From the NCBI GenBank assembly GCA_004764695.1, contig SMSO01000031.1, positions 2,775,048 to 2,839,047 of the forward strand: DNA of 64,000 nt. The letters run 5' to 3'. A program made the position numbers and the translations under genes. Source of the stretch: Schizochytrium sp. TIO01. Taxonomy: Eukaryota > Sar > Bigyra > Thraustochytrida > Thraustochytriidae. Each line of letters begins with the position of its first letter. Positions within the stretch are counted from its first letter, which is position 1. Positions 9,316 to 20,108 of this stretch are shown here, in pieces. The notes below the pieces were generated by a model. That model saw nothing but the letters and a program-made list of their open reading frames with translations, did no database searches and was not told where the DNA came from.

Positions 9316-12066
9316 TCAGGAGTCTCCAGATAGCACCCACTGTTGAAGTTGCTCATTCCAGATCCACCCGTTGTGCTCGTCTCCATATTGCTCTTCACCC
9401 GTCCATTCACCTGTGTTACACTCTGCGTTTCCTTGAGTCCAATGTTCATCTGTGTATTCATGATAATGATTTACTCCAACACCATAGTTGTCATGAGTCT
9501 GGGTGTCAGAGGCTTGAATATGGTAATTTTCCCCTGAATTTCCCCATGTGCTTTGCTGATAGTTATCATTTGGTCTATTTGTATCGTACTCTCCGAAATA
9601 ACCCTGCAATGGTCCCTCGTATGTTTCTGAGTAGCCATATTGGTATGCACTATTAGAAACCACATCTTGATATGCGTCGCCTTCGTCAATATGATGGCTA
9701 CTATCGATATTCCAATTGCCATTAGAAGGATTCCATTCATAATGCTGCTGCTCTAGTTCTTGATCAACGTACGTCTGGTCAGTAGCGTACACATAATTAT
9801 CGTTTTGAGCAGTGCCCTCATAATAGGAGGTTGACAATATCGTCTCAGGAGATTGCCAAATTTGATTATTTTCGTCCCAAGTCCACCCATTCTGATCACT
9901 CGAGTCTGCGTATGTTGACTGATCTGGATTCAACACATCGTATAGAGCACTTTCGTAATGGTACTGTTCACTTGGGTGTGTGACCTCATGAGGTAGAGAG
10001 TTCAAAACTTGTTGCTGACTATTGTAGTCCATGCCGTGTAAGTTCGTTTGTTTTTCCATATCGGTGTACGGATTCTCAGAGATTATAGCTTGCTTCGATG
10101 ACATTGAAGAGACGCCATTAGTATCTGCGTGATATTTCTGCTCTTCACGGGTAAGCTTATGCTGCTCAAACTTTTGAGCATATAACAACTTTGTGCGAAG
10201 CTTTAGAGCGCACTCGTCCTCTCGAGCCATCAGGTCACTTTCAAGTTTGACTCGATTTTGTTCCCTCAGAAAATCGCGATGCTCACACCTTCGTAGATAC
10301 TCCTCTTCCTCAAGTAAATAGGCTCGCCTAGCATCCTTTGACATTCTTTTGATAGCTTTTCGAACGCCATCCTTATCCTCGGCTGTCATCATACGACGCT
10401 CGCTTAAGAGCAAATTAGTAAAATATCTCCTCATGAATGTTGCAAAGTCATCTTCAGCACTCATGAGCTTAAGCTCCATGTCACGGCGACTTTCTTGATC
10501 TTTTGCGAATTCAATATTTTCAATTGCAGAGTATACACCAGACGTAAGCACCTCCTCCACCAGAACTTGGCGAGAGTAGACTCGTGCCTCTATTTTGAAG
10601 ATGATGTGATCAAGTGCCCCTATAACTTGATTTCGAATCAACTGTTCTTCTCGTTCGCGAATAGCGCGTTCTTTGTCTAACTTATCTTGCAAATCTTTTG
10701 CTTTCTGTGCATCGATTGCAGCAAGTTTAGCGACTGCGAGAGCTTCTTCTTCCAAGTTTGGAGGCTCTTCTTCACATAAGAAAAATATTTCTGGAGTTGT
10801 GAATGAGCTTAGAACATCACCTTGCGAAGATGAAGACTTGGAAACCAATAAAGCCTTGCCAAAGCCTCCTGTGCGCGTTTTCTGCTCAATTTTAACCGCA
10901 AGGAGTCGTTCTTCTATTGCAAGGCGTTTGTTACGCTGGAGGCTTGCACAATAGTCTAACATATCTTTCTTTTGAGCTTTCTGTAGTGCATTGGATGCTC
11001 TCCTATCTAATTCAGAATTGAGAAGCTCTTGTACCTCTACAGTTGAATATTTTGCAATAATTAAAGAACGTAAAAGCTCCTCTTGAGATAGAAGTTTGAG
11101 TGTTCGTACCACCATTGCGTACGTCTCGCTATCGATGCGCTCATAACGAGTTTGGAAAATTAGAGGTGCGGGCGTTGGCTCTGAAGCAGCCCTGCAAATA
11201 GAAACAACAGAACCTTTCCGAATTGCCTCGCGTCTGACAAATTCGTTTTTCATGTTTTGGCACAAAATAGTCAAGGCTTGTACAGCACTCTGTCGGCATA
11301 GTGCTCTTGGCCAACGAAAAAGGGCGTCCCGTTTTACACAGACTTGACCAAGCACAGCGAGCTCCAGAAGAACTCGCATCACATCATCTATTTGAACAAT
11401 TTGGTGTTGATGTTCTGGTTGAAGTGCTGTGTTCAGTAAGAAAGCACATGCTTGCAATCGTTGTGTTGCTTCTTGGCCAAAGCGAGCATTTTCCGCAGCT
11501 TGGAGTAGAAGTTGATGCTGAGCAATTGGAATTTGAGGTGGTGGGTCAGTTGACCATTGTGAATCTAGTTTCTTGCGTGGTGAACTCAACGTCTTTGCAT
11601 GTTTCACCTCGCAATCGATGGAGCTTGTTTTGAGACTTGCTGTTTGGTTTAATTTCTGTTTGCGCCCGACACGACAAGTTGATACAAAGTCCTTCATAGC
11701 ACTTTCCCTTTGAATGCTAGCAAGATTTCGAGCTGCTTCTTCTGACAATCGATTAAAATCAACTTGGGGAAGACGAAGTGGTTTGTTACTTGAAACATGG
11801 ATGCAAAGGGTTTCTTTTGTTTGTGGCTCTTTGCGATCACCCCTTGCGGTCAATTTGTCTTGATTGCACAATTTCTTCCTTCTAGCAAAGTTTCCCCTTC
11901 TGGTTGCTAAAAGTTGTTTATTGCCAAGACTGACTTCAGAGCAAACTTCTGGCTTTCTTCTTTCATGAGCAATGCTAGCATGTTTCCATGATGGCAACAT
12001 CAAGTCACTTGTGGATTTTGGCTGACGTACCTGACTTGGAAGCGAGTCTGAATGCCTATAAAACAT
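9316..12066 (-). CDS. Helical-repeat/coiled-coil protein with W/Y/Q-rich C-terminal tail, function unknown
   Basis: 916 residues from an ATG, no intron seen. The first ~170 residues are basic and disordered. Residues about 180-350 are helical with an ARM/HEAT-like look (leucine-rich helices, LTILCQNMKNEFVRREAI). About 350-640 is strongly charged coiled coil rich in E, R and K. The last ~270 residues change character: Asn, Gln, Tyr, Glu and Trp rich, almost free of Lys and Arg. They carry at least three spaced copies of a short W.W/W..N..W motif (NGWTWDENNQIW, YEWNPSNGNW, NGWIWNEQLQQW). The last copy is nearly at the C terminus. I do not recognise a named family. The tail motif is WW-like in spacing but lacks the standard WW-domain prolines. 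It converges on the Sfi1-like gene. Confidence 0.65.
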   Translation of the reverse strand: MFYRHSDSLPSQVRQPKSTSDLMLPSWKHASIAHERRKPEVCSEVSLGNKQLLATRRGNFARRKKLCNQDKLTARGDRKEPQTKETLCIHVSSNKPLRLPQVDFNRLSEEAARNLASIQRESAMKDFVSTCRVGRKQKLNQTASLKTSSIDCEVKHAKTLSSPRKKLDSQWSTDPPPQIPIAQHQLLLQAAENARFGQEATQRLQACAFLLNTALQPEHQHQIVQIDDVMRVLLELAVLGQVCVKRDALFRWPRALCRQSAVQALTILCQNMKNEFVRREAIRKGSVVSICRAASEPTPAPLIFQTRYERIDSETYAMVVRTLKLLSQEELLRSLIIAKYSTVEVQELLNSELDRRASNALQKAQKKDMLDYCASLQRNKRLAIEERLLAVKIEQKTRTGGFGKALLVSKSSSSQGDVLSSFTTPEIFFLCEEEPPNLEEEALAVAKLAAIDAQKAKDLQDKLDKERAIREREEQLIRNQVIGALDHIIFKIEARVYSRQVLVEEVLTSGVYSAIENIEFAKDQESRRDMELKLMSAEDDFATFMRRYFTNLLLSERRMMTAEDKDGVRKAIKRMSKDARRAYLLEEEEYLRRCEHRDFLREQNRVKLESDLMAREDECALKLRTKLLYAQKFEQHKLTREEQKYHADTNGVSSMSSKQAIISENPYTDMEKQTNLHGMDYNSQQQVLNSLPHEVTHPSEQYHYESALYDVLNPDQSTYADSSDQNGWTWDENNQIWQSPETILSTSYYEGTAQNDNYVYATDQTYVDQELEQQHYEWNPSNGNWNIDSSHHIDEGDAYQDVVSNSAYQYGYSETYEGPLQGYFGEYDTNRPNDNYQQSTWGNSGENYHIQASDTQTHDNYGVGVNHYHEYTDEHWTQGNAECNTGEWTGEEQYGDEHNGWIWNEQLQQWVLSGDS

Positions 12067-12662
12067 CTTGCTCTCAGGTCAGATCCGGAAAACCACAACA
12101 ATATAGGTCCTCACATAGAAGAACTGCCCTGCATATGAACCAAGGTACTGCGAGCTTGGAAGTGGCAACTTGCTCCTAGCCTAGGTACCTTCTGGTCTAC
12201 GATCGCAGTTAAAATAAGTCTTCGTCATCTGCAATATCCTATGAATGGTATGAGCACAGAGGTAGGTGTGTACTTCTACGAATTTGGAACAATTTTACTT
12301 TTTCTTTTGTTCTTTCTTGGTTTAAGGGCTATCATGTTAGTAGCTTGGAGCATTGGTCTGCTATACGAGGATGTTACTCTTATGCAAAGGTTGGGCAGAC
12401 AGAACCCTGCCATAGTCCCTAGGGACTGTTGTGCTGAGGCAGTTGTTTGTAAATGACAAGGAAGAATTTAGATTCAGCTGTACAAAACAGAAGCTATACT
12501 AATGCATATAAGAGGCTATCAAGTCGCGCTTCTACTGTTGTTTTTCTTCTCTCGTACAAATATTGCGGAAGAGTGCAGCGGCGCTAGAGTAGTTGCCAAA
12601 ACTATGCATTTGATCAAATATCGTAATTTTGCTGAATATTAGTTAAAAGAAACACTGCAAAT
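12067..12662. other. Intergenic region between two minus-strand genes
   Basis: About 600 bp holding the promoter side of the helical W/Y protein gene and the 3' flank of the phosphotransferase gene. A 71-codon plus-strand frame (12241-12456) with one hydrophobic segment is present, but nothing else supports it. Confidence 0.5.
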
Positions 12663-13931
12663 CTACTCGTTTTTCTTGGGCTTGATTTTGAGAGGGTGAA
12701 TACCCAACACCTTCGCAAGGTTTAGTACGGAGGTGATGAAATATGTGTGGTGCAGGATAAAGCTAATAGCAGCCAGGACCCACCACCATGGCGCGTCTGT
12801 AAGCTGGCGAGGTTCCATGTAAACAATTCCAACAAGAAATCCAACAACCGGGAGAAAGCCTGGCGGTACAAGAGGAAGCGGCCGGCGACCAACACGCATG
12901 AGCAAAACGCGATCCATTAAATCAGCAAATCCAAAGCTCACAATAATACCAAAGCCGCGCATAGCTGCAGCTGCACGGGTCTGGTCTGTTAGCTGGCCCA
13001 CCTTGAGTACACTAGCAGCTGTCAGGGCAATGTAAACATGGATGAGAACAAGGTGAAAGAGAAGAGCGCCAATACCTGTTCCAGCCACACCGTTCTTAAC
13101 GTGTTGAGGACGATCCTCAAACTTCTTTAGGTAGGGAGGAAGCGACGCAAAAATGTATTGTGGGTAGTTAACAAAGCATCCAGAGAGACCACCCATGATG
13201 ACGAGGTTTCGCAAGCTAAGGCGACCATCGCTAAGGTCAATTGCCTGAGACGCGGGCACAGTGCCCCAAAAGTCAATGTAAATAAAGCGTGCAAAATCCG
13301 GAATAGGGAAAGACAATGCGTTGAGGGTTTCGGGCCCGAAGATGCCTGCAACAAGAAGCACAGAAATCATGAGCGTTTGCACTTCCATGACGTCAAGGTC
13401 GAAGAACATTTGACGTCCCGAGTGTACAAGGGTCATATTGCTCAGAAAAAAGTTCATCTGGGCACTCATAATGAATACCCAAACCCATGGGGATGTAATG
13501 CCAAAAGCAAAAACATCAGCAGTCAACAAGCACAGAAGCGCGGTAACGACGGCGTCGACGCCATGATCCATCAGTTCGCCTAAGGCAGACCCAGCACCAG
13601 TGCGGCGCGCCTGCTTTCCATCAGATCCATCCAAGGACTGGTACAAAAAGTAGAGAAGTCCACTTACAATGTATTGCCAGTTTTGCAGCTCTCCTTTGAG
13701 GTCAGGAGAAAAAGTAATGGTAAGTAAGTACGCAAGCCAAACGCAGACGTATCCACCAAGGGTAATCACATTGGGCGCGAGCCACATGGGGTAGATATGG
13801 ACGATTTTGTTCCAAAATGCATCAAGGTACAACCTTTCTAGCAGCGACAGGGTTGGGCTGGAGTACTTGTAGGATTTAACAGCCTCTGTAAAGGCTTGCC
13901 ATTCCTCCTCGTTGCGTAGACTGCCCAGCAT
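12663..13931 (-). CDS. Ethanolamine/choline phosphotransferase (CDP-alcohol phosphatidyltransferase)
   Basis: Catalyses transfer of phosphoethanolamine or phosphocholine from its CDP ester to diacylglycerol, the last step of the Kennedy pathway, in ER or Golgi membranes. The signature D-G-x2-A-R-x8-G-x3-D-x3-D is complete: D104, G105, A108, R109, G118, D122 and D126, counted from the ATG at 13931, which gives 422 residues. The frame is open further upstream to a GTG at 14000 without another ATG, so a 5' exon cannot be excluded. WLAPNVITLGG before the motif matches the EPT1/CEPT1 family, and about eight or more hydrophobic segments follow. The C terminus ends KKNE, a KKXX-type ER retrieval signal. 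Substrate preference (ethanolamine, choline or both) cannot be read from the sequence. Confidence 0.9.
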   Translation of the reverse strand: MLGSLRNEEEWQAFTEAVKSYKYSSPTLSLLERLYLDAFWNKIVHIYPMWLAPNVITLGGYVCVWLAYLLTITFSPDLKGELQNWQYIVSGLLYFLYQSLDGSDGKQARRTGAGSALGELMDHGVDAVVTALLCLLTADVFAFGITSPWVWVFIMSAQMNFFLSNMTLVHSGRQMFFDLDVMEVQTLMISVLLVAGIFGPETLNALSFPIPDFARFIYIDFWGTVPASQAIDLSDGRLSLRNLVIMGGLSGCFVNYPQYIFASLPPYLKKFEDRPQHVKNGVAGTGIGALLFHLVLIHVYIALTAASVLKVGQLTDQTRAAAAMRGFGIIVSFGFADLMDRVLLMRVGRRPLPLVPPGFLPVVGFLVGIVYMEPRQLTDAPWWWVLAAISFILHHTYFITSVLNLAKVLGIHPLKIKPKKNE

Positions 13932-14342
13932 TTTTCTTTTTGCTGGTTGCTCTGCTTCAAAAAATCCAGTTAAAGCTTTGCTGTGAGTCCAGAATGCCAC
14001 GGCTAGGTTCTCTGTGTATCCTTTCAGGTGCTTTCTAAGGGACCTTCGTGTAACGCGAAAGCCTCAAGGTAGGTGGATCAAAAATACGCCAAGCAACAGA
14101 AGCCAGTAGACACGATTAGTTAGTCTCGTAAACTACCTTGACTTGCAACTCGGCTAAGCCTAGAGTATCTATGTCAAATCTAAAGACGGTCACCCGTGCG
14201 CTGCCGAACACCCTCACGGCGCGCTGATGTCCCTCCGTCTTCCCTCGGAGATTTGGTTTGTCATGAGGCTTAAGCCTCTTCAATCCATGCTATCCATACA
14301 TGGATACATTATGATAGGTACATATTTATTAGGTCTCAATAC

Positions 14343-14469
14343 TATAAAGTAGATACTTTTTCTTCAACGATCTATTTCTTTATGACATTCATTCCAGCGG
14401 TTTCTGTACAAGCCAAAAACAATTGTAAGTAGCTTCGCCTGCCTCAAATCTTGCATTCCTTGATTTCAG
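14343..14469 (+). promoter_or_regulatory. TATA-like box followed by a 45-nt intron-like segment
   Basis: TATAAA at 14343-14348 lies 34 bases before an ATG at 14382. The segment 14425-14469 starts GTAAGT and ends TTTCAG, the borders of a short intron. Joining the flanks creates a stop at once, so if transcribed it encodes at most 14 residues or is non-coding. Chance occurrence is possible. Confidence 0.2.
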
Positions 14470-14996
14470 GAGAAGTTTACGGAGTTATCGCTTATAGAGT
14501 TTGATTGACGCTTCATTCTCAGAATTCTCCTGTATGATTTTCACATTCTTGTGAATACGTACTATAACAGGTAGATAGTAGTTGACCACTACTACTAACC
14601 TATATATTGGATCGATTTTTCTCAAAAAGAAAAATTGTTTCCTACGGTAAAGAACCTCATGAGAGAAGTCCACTGCGATGGTGTGAACCAATGAGTTCTA
14701 TATTCCTTTAGTTTGACTGGAAACAGACCAAAATTCAATTCGCATCACTTTCAGATAACGTTGTAGTCTTACTGTTATAGTCGTACGAACTTGCTACTAT
14801 CTATAATAGGTAATATTTTTTTGGAAACCTATAAGCCTACTTGTAAGGACCGAAAGATAAATATTGTACGTCTTAAATTGGAAAGTGTACTAAAAAGCTA
14901 TTTCTGGACAAAGTCGTCGTGTACATAGTGGCAGGAGGCTCTGACCAAAAATGCTGGAACACGAAGCTCTGGGGCTACTGCATCGATCTGCTCAAG

Positions 14997-15209
14997 ATGA
15001 CTGTTTTGGTGCGAGACGCCTATGGCGATTTGTCTTTACAACTTCATGGAATTCATAAGATTCATGAGGTTTATGAATGGGAAGGACCAGGCACAATTGC
15101 AAACAGAATGACTAGCATTTATGGTATGTTTTTCAACTTGAAGCATGAGGCAGACAGGCTTGAGGAAATCGAGGTGACAGTAACGAAAGATAATTACTTT
15201 CACGAGTAG
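14997..15209 (+). CDS. Small hypothetical protein
   Basis: 70 codons from the ATG at 14997. The frame stays open about 100 bases further upstream without an ATG, so this could be a terminal exon of a spliced gene. The composition looks protein-like (acidic, with a central EVYEWEGPG and a helical EADRLEEIEVTVTKD end), but I do not recognise a family. It is isolated between two minus-strand genes. Confidence 0.25.
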   Translation: MTVLVRDAYGDLSLQLHGIHKIHEVYEWEGPGTIANRMTSIYGMFFNLKHEADRLEEIEVTVTKDNYFHE

Positions 15210-15785
15210 TACGAAGTAAGTAGTATTTTTATTAATTTTCTGATTGGCATGTGGTAGTAGGTATAAGGTTTGCTGGACCATGGCTTTTTGAGTATGGTTG
15301 ATTCGCATACAACATTGCGTTGAAAACATGATGTGCAGGTGAAGAAAACACGTGAGGAAAGGTCAACATAATAGAAGAAACCCACGCGTAAATTAGCCAT
15401 AGTCCAACCAAAAGCCCCTCCCCGGGCATATTTGAGGGTGAATGAGCCCGCGAGCAATCTGCAGACAAGATTCTTGCAGATGACGTTTGATTTTGTATTC
15501 GGTATATTCTTCTGTGTCGCTGCTCTATATCGATGCATGAGTGCTGCCAAGGCCACAAATTCGGGTGTCTATAAGGCTTTAAAGCGTGTGCAACGGGATC
15601 GAGCAATCATGTGTGCGTGAATCTCACAGAAACAGGGGACGGCTTTTCTTTCTTTTCTTTTTAGCAACAGATAAAAGTGCGCCTGGACCTCAAGCCCAGG
15701 CTTTAAGGTAGTAGGAAAAAAAGGCAACGTACAGCAACTGGAGCAAGCACGCGCTTGTAGTACAAGGGCATTGTTCTCTCAATGA

Positions 15786-17114
15786 TCATTTCCGCTTGAC
15801 AACGCCCTTGGAGCTGGCTGGTTTCAAAACAGAGAAGGAACACATAAGGTCCTGCGAGACACTCATCATACCACCTGCGTTCTCGAACTCACCACAATAG
15901 TTGGGGGCCGAGAAGATAGTAACCAGCTTACGATCGGCCTGAAACTCATAGCCATCCTCAACGACTTGGTGCGCACGGCAAATGAGGTCGAGGTCATGCT
16001 TGGCAAGGAAGTCGCAAATGACGTCAGCACCAAACGTATACGATACACCACGATCGGAATGTGCCCATCCAACCAGGTCTCTGTCAGGATCAGCCCACAG
16101 CAGATCGCAAAGAAGTCCTTCATCTGGTACGTTGCAGGGGCGTGCAATTAGGTTGATCTGATGCAGATCAATAAGCTCGTTTGATAGACCGCCGTGCATG
16201 CACAGAATCTTATCTTCCACAAGACTGGCTACAGGCAAGCAGTTGAAGACGTCTCCAAAGGTGCGCCAAAGCTTGATCGAGTAGCGGCGCTTACATTCAT
16301 CATAGAAACCATAGATACTGTGTATGGTACCCGCAAATGAACAGGTTAAAAAAAAAGAAAAAGATACAGATCCAAGGGCAGCAGTAGCCCATATTGAAGT
16401 TCGCAAATGTGGAAATCATTGTGATAAATAATCGTGTTAGTCCAATCTCTCCGAATTTTTGTTTCTCCCGACCCTAGCCACAATATGTAATTTCTCTAGA
16501 ATATTTCCGTCAACATCCCCCTTCACTAATCTTAAAACCCAAGCCCTATTTACAAGATCTATTTTGGTTGCCCACTGCTCTCTCTCTATATATACACACA
16601 GAGGCATATGAACACCAGCACTGATATTGCGCATTTGCAATATACAAGGTATATGCATGAGATTATAACCCAAGCGCTGAGAGCCAGACACTGCTAAGGA
16701 GTTGCATCGTACTTACCGGTTGATAGAACTACTCTCGTGGTTACCACGGAGAAGAAAGAAGTTTTCCGGATACTTGATCTTATAGCAGAGCAAAAGACAG
16801 ATGGTCTCAATACTCTGTGACGCCCGATCGACATAGTCGCCGAGAAAAAGATAGTTAGCCATTGGCGGGAAGCCACCCATCTCAAAGAGACGGAGCAAAT
16901 CATAGTATTGTCCGTGGATGTCTCCGCAGATATTGATTGGTCCACGGATCTCCAAGAGCATACGCTGGTTGAGGAGTACCTCACGTGCCTTTGCAAGGAT
17001 CGCTACAATATCATCCTGAGCGAGCTCCACCTGGGTGCCGGGCTTAGCCTTGCGCACTGAGAGGAGCTTGGAGATGATGGCATCAACCTCTAGAACCCGG
17101 GTTGCAGATGCCAT
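15786..17114 (-). CDS. Serine/threonine protein phosphatase PP1, catalytic subunit (two exons)
   Basis: Exon 1 is 17114-16717 and exon 2 is 16317-15786; together 930 nt, 309 residues, the normal length for PP1c. The PPP metal and catalytic motifs are present: GDIHG (64-68), GDYVDR (92-97), RGNHE (123-127), and further on HGGLS, the RAHQVVEDG loop and SAPNYCGE with the PP1 toxin-binding cysteine. The frame resumes exactly at the PP1 sequence [12 protein letters not shown] after splicing, with Arg133 split across the junction. Oddities: the residue after GDYVDR is Ala instead of the near-invariant Gly, and RGNHE is followed by SSS where PP1 usually has CAS. PP1 dephosphorylates Ser/Thr in many processes, directed by RVxF partner proteins. 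Confidence 0.95.
16318..16716 (-). other. Intron of the PP1 gene
   Basis: 399 nt. The donor (minus strand) is CG|GTAAGT and the acceptor CACAG|T, preceded by a long T run and a TTTAAC branch-like site. Removing it restores an uninterrupted PP1 frame. This is the best-supported intron in the window and a template for judging others. Confidence 0.92.
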
Positions 17115-18303
17115 GTTGTTGTTGGAGTTAGTAAGTTCTGGGGTAGATTGAGGTAAGTATTAAAAATGAGCTTGCTGCCTTCTTGGGTCCAAGTGAACCC
17201 AGCAAAAGGTGCAGTCTTAAAGAACGTAAAATGGATTTGAACTCTCACCAAAGTTCACCGGGCAAGCAAGAAGGATACCCAATTGATGTTAAGACGACGA
17301 GTGTGGACGGATTATTATTTCCTATCTTCCAGCTGTTTACAGCAAGAAGTCAATGTTCAATCAGAAGCAGCCCTCCACGAAGAAGATGACGCTCCAGGAA
17401 AACCAAAATATCTGCAAAATAACAGATCAGCTCAGATTCCCAAATTGGCTAGCCAACGAGCTAGCTAACAGTTGGCTTTTTGAAAAGGTTCAGGAACCAC
17501 GAGTGCCTTGAGCTCTACACAGTTCCTCGCTAACTACGCAAATGTAGACTTTCCCCCGAACGATATGTCTACGTGTATATATAATATATAATACTATATA
17601 TACACCTTGAGGGTCACTGTTGTCACCACTTTTTGCTCTGCTCCTTACGCAGACCGGACGAAAACGCCGATGTAATTGGTGTTGACGCTGCAATTGCTGC
17701 CACTGCAGTGATCAACCTGATGTCGATGCGCTAGTCGTTGTTGTTGTTGCCACTCTTGCTGCTGTCGTCGATGATATGATGTTGCTGCTGTTCTGGCTTC
17801 CTTCCTTCCTGCGCTGCCTGCGGCGGGCTGGCAGCGCCGTTTCTCCGGCGTGCTGCGGCGGAGCTTCTTGCTAAGCTTGCTTGCGTGCGCGGGGGCGTGT
17901 GGTCGGCCTGCCGTCGAGCGAGCGTGCTGCGGCCCGAGGCGGCGCGGAGAGGGAAGGAGGGATGGAGGGATGGAGCGACGACCGAATGAACGAGCGAGCG
18001 AAGGCGTGAATGAATGAACAACAAACAAACTTTCAACAAACAAACAACTTTCAACTTAACTTTATAAAAATAAAAAAAAAGCAAACAAAGAAAACTTTGA
18101 ACAGCCAGCCGCTCGAAAAACTAAACCAAAGCTCAGTCGAGCAGCAAAGCAACCTAGCAAATAAGCAACCAGCCAACACTAACACTCAACAACCACGACT
18201 GACTGCTACGGAGCGCGGATAAGTAGGAACCTCTTCGCACGCCACCTCAATCTCCCTCGCAAATTGCCGCCTCCTCTTATACTATCTATCTATCTAGCTA
18301 TAA
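17115..18303. other. 5' flank of PP1 and GC-rich block
   Basis: The PP1 promoter side comes first. About 17780-18000 is a GC-rich block, unlike the AT-rich surroundings, followed by A-rich sequence. Frames across it are basic, low-complexity and lack family features, so I read it as non-coding or regulatory. Confidence 0.4.
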
Positions 18304-18363
18304 TAAACAAATAAATAAATAAATAAACAAATAAATAAATAAATAAAAATAAATAAATAAATA
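18304..18363. repeat. (AAAT)n microsatellite
   Basis: About 60 bp of AAAT units with a few AAAC variants and one extra A. Confidence 0.9.
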
Positions 18364-18578
18364 ATTAATTAAATATAACAGCTAGGCAGGCGCCTAGCTA
18401 GATAGGGAAAGCAGGTGTCCGCTGCTTTCTTTAACCCGCTCGACAGACTTTTCTTCCTTTCCCTCTCCATTCTCTCTCTTTCTCTTCAACTTAAGTTTCT
18501 TTTCTGCAAATCAAAATAAGTCACACAAAGCTAAATATAGCCTCTCTCTTTCTTTTTTCTATCCACGAAGCCTCTTTC

Positions 18579-18614
18579 GTTCATTCATTCATTCATTCAT
18601 TCATTCATTCATTC
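18579..18614. repeat. (ATTC)n microsatellite
   Basis: Nine tandem TTCA/ATTC units, perfect. Confidence 0.9.
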
Positions 18615-18663
18615 GCGCTCACTCTCTCACTCTGCTCCTGACTCCTTGAAACGAAAGCGTCGC

Positions 18664-18714
18664 GAAACAAACAAACAAACAAACAAACAAACAGACAAAC
18701 AAACAAACAAACAA
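18664..18714. repeat. (AAAC)n microsatellite
   Basis: About 12 AAAC units with one AGAC variant. Confidence 0.9.
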
Positions 18715-18763
18715 AGTCCTTCTTCCTCAGCGCCTCAGAGGGAGTGGACTTTCATTCACTTTT

Positions 18764-18804
18764 TCATTCGTTCATTCATTCATTCATTCATTCATACATA
18801 CATA
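18764..18804. repeat. (ATTC)n followed by (CATA)n
   Basis: A second ATTC array with one TTCG variant that passes directly into three CATA units. Confidence 0.85.
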
Positions 18805-18822
18805 CGAGGCCAACCTCAGAGG

Positions 18823-18917
18823 AGAAGAGAGCAAACAAAGCAGAAGAGAGCAAACAAAGCAGAAGAGAGCAAACAAAGCAGAAGAGAGCAAACAGAGCAG
18901 AAGAGAGCAAAGAAAGC
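18823..18917. repeat. 19-bp minisatellite, five copies
   Basis: Five head-to-tail copies of a 19-bp purine-rich unit (agaagagagcaaacaaagc). The first three are identical; copies four and five each carry one substitution (caga for caaa; caaagaaa for caaacaaa). Confidence 0.9.
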
Positions 18918-19118
18918 AGAAGAATCGCGGCCGCAGCGACAGAAGAGCGAGAGAGGAAAAGCGTGCTGTATCATGTACTAAGTTCGGGCCTACCCTCCTG
19001 CTACCGTCAACATTAGCACTGGGTTTCCTCTGGGTACCCTTTTCCGGTTTCTGTTCTTTTTTCCGCACGAGGAAAAACCAGAAAGAAGCAAACTCAAAGA
19101 TTTTCATAAAGGCACTTG

Positions 19119-19154
19119 GAGTGAGTGAGTGAGTGAGTGAGTGCGTGCGTGCGT
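19119..19154. repeat. (GAGT)n grading into (GTGC)n
   Basis: About six GAGT units followed by about three GTGC units, two related tetranucleotides back to back. Confidence 0.85.
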
Positions 19155-19374
19155 TAGTGAGCGCCTAGTGCCTAGCAGTCGGATAGGGGTTCTTAGCAGT
19201 CAGTCCTAGGTGTGAGCGGGAATTGCGAGTGCTGATCATCCTCCATCGACGATTCTTCGTGGCGATCGATCCTCAGGCAGGCAGAAGCCACGAAGCGACC
19301 AAATAACCAGCCTCACCAACTTGACCATTGGTCACTCGCTGCACAGCCTTCTTGAAACCAACTTCGCCCCGTCC

Positions 19375-19446
19375 CACGCCACGCCACGCCACGCCACGCC
19401 ACGCCACGCCACGCGAAGGCTTTGCTTTGGCTTTGCTTTGGCTTTG
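19375..19446. repeat. (CACGC)8 pentanucleotide array and GCTTTG-type repeat
   Basis: 19375-19414 is eight perfect CACGC units. Just after it, 19418-19446 repeats GGCTTTGCTTT nearly three times. Confidence 0.9.
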
Positions 19447-19515
19447 CAAAACCCAGTTCTGTCTCTCTCTCTCTCTATCTATCTCTCCATATATCTCTGT
19501 CTCTGTATCTCTCTT

Positions 19516-19814
<299 letters not shown>

Positions 19815-19951
19815 CTCTGAGGTTCTGCCATCATTCCATTTTAATTAAGTGAGTAGGTACGGTCTGATGATTTGGAGAGCGAGCGACAGCGTGTACGAAT
19901 GAAGGGTGTCACGATGAGCGTGAAGCATGGCAGCCTCGAGGAAATAAGGAC

Positions 19952-19999
19952 GCTTGCTTGCTTGCTTGCTTCTTACTTACTTACTTACTTACTAGCTTA
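19952..19999. repeat. (GCTT)n and (TTAC)n microsatellites
   Basis: About five GCTT units pass into about six TTAC units, slightly degenerate at the end. Confidence 0.85.
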
Positions 20000-20108
20000 C
20001 TTGCTGGTGCAGAGGCATGTGATTCTCATTCTCGTACAGAACTATGGCCACCTACTTGACTCAAAAGAAAGAAAGAAAGGCTTCGCTATGAAAAAGTGTT
20101 TTTTTATC

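Larger units (their letters stand above)
13932..15785. other. Intergenic region
   Basis: About 1.85 kb between two minus-strand genes. It is mostly AT-rich. It contains a possible tiny spliced unit near 14343-14470 and a small plus-strand frame at 14997-15209, both listed separately. No RNA gene was recognised. Confidence 0.5.

Noticed and set aside
12241-12456. 71-codon plus-strand frame with a hydrophobic segment
   Set aside because: No family, promoter or homology cue; likely chance.
13932-14000. GTG start extending the phosphotransferase by 23 residues
   Set aside because: GTG is not a usual nuclear start; the ATG at 13931 gives a normal-length protein. An upstream exon remains possible.
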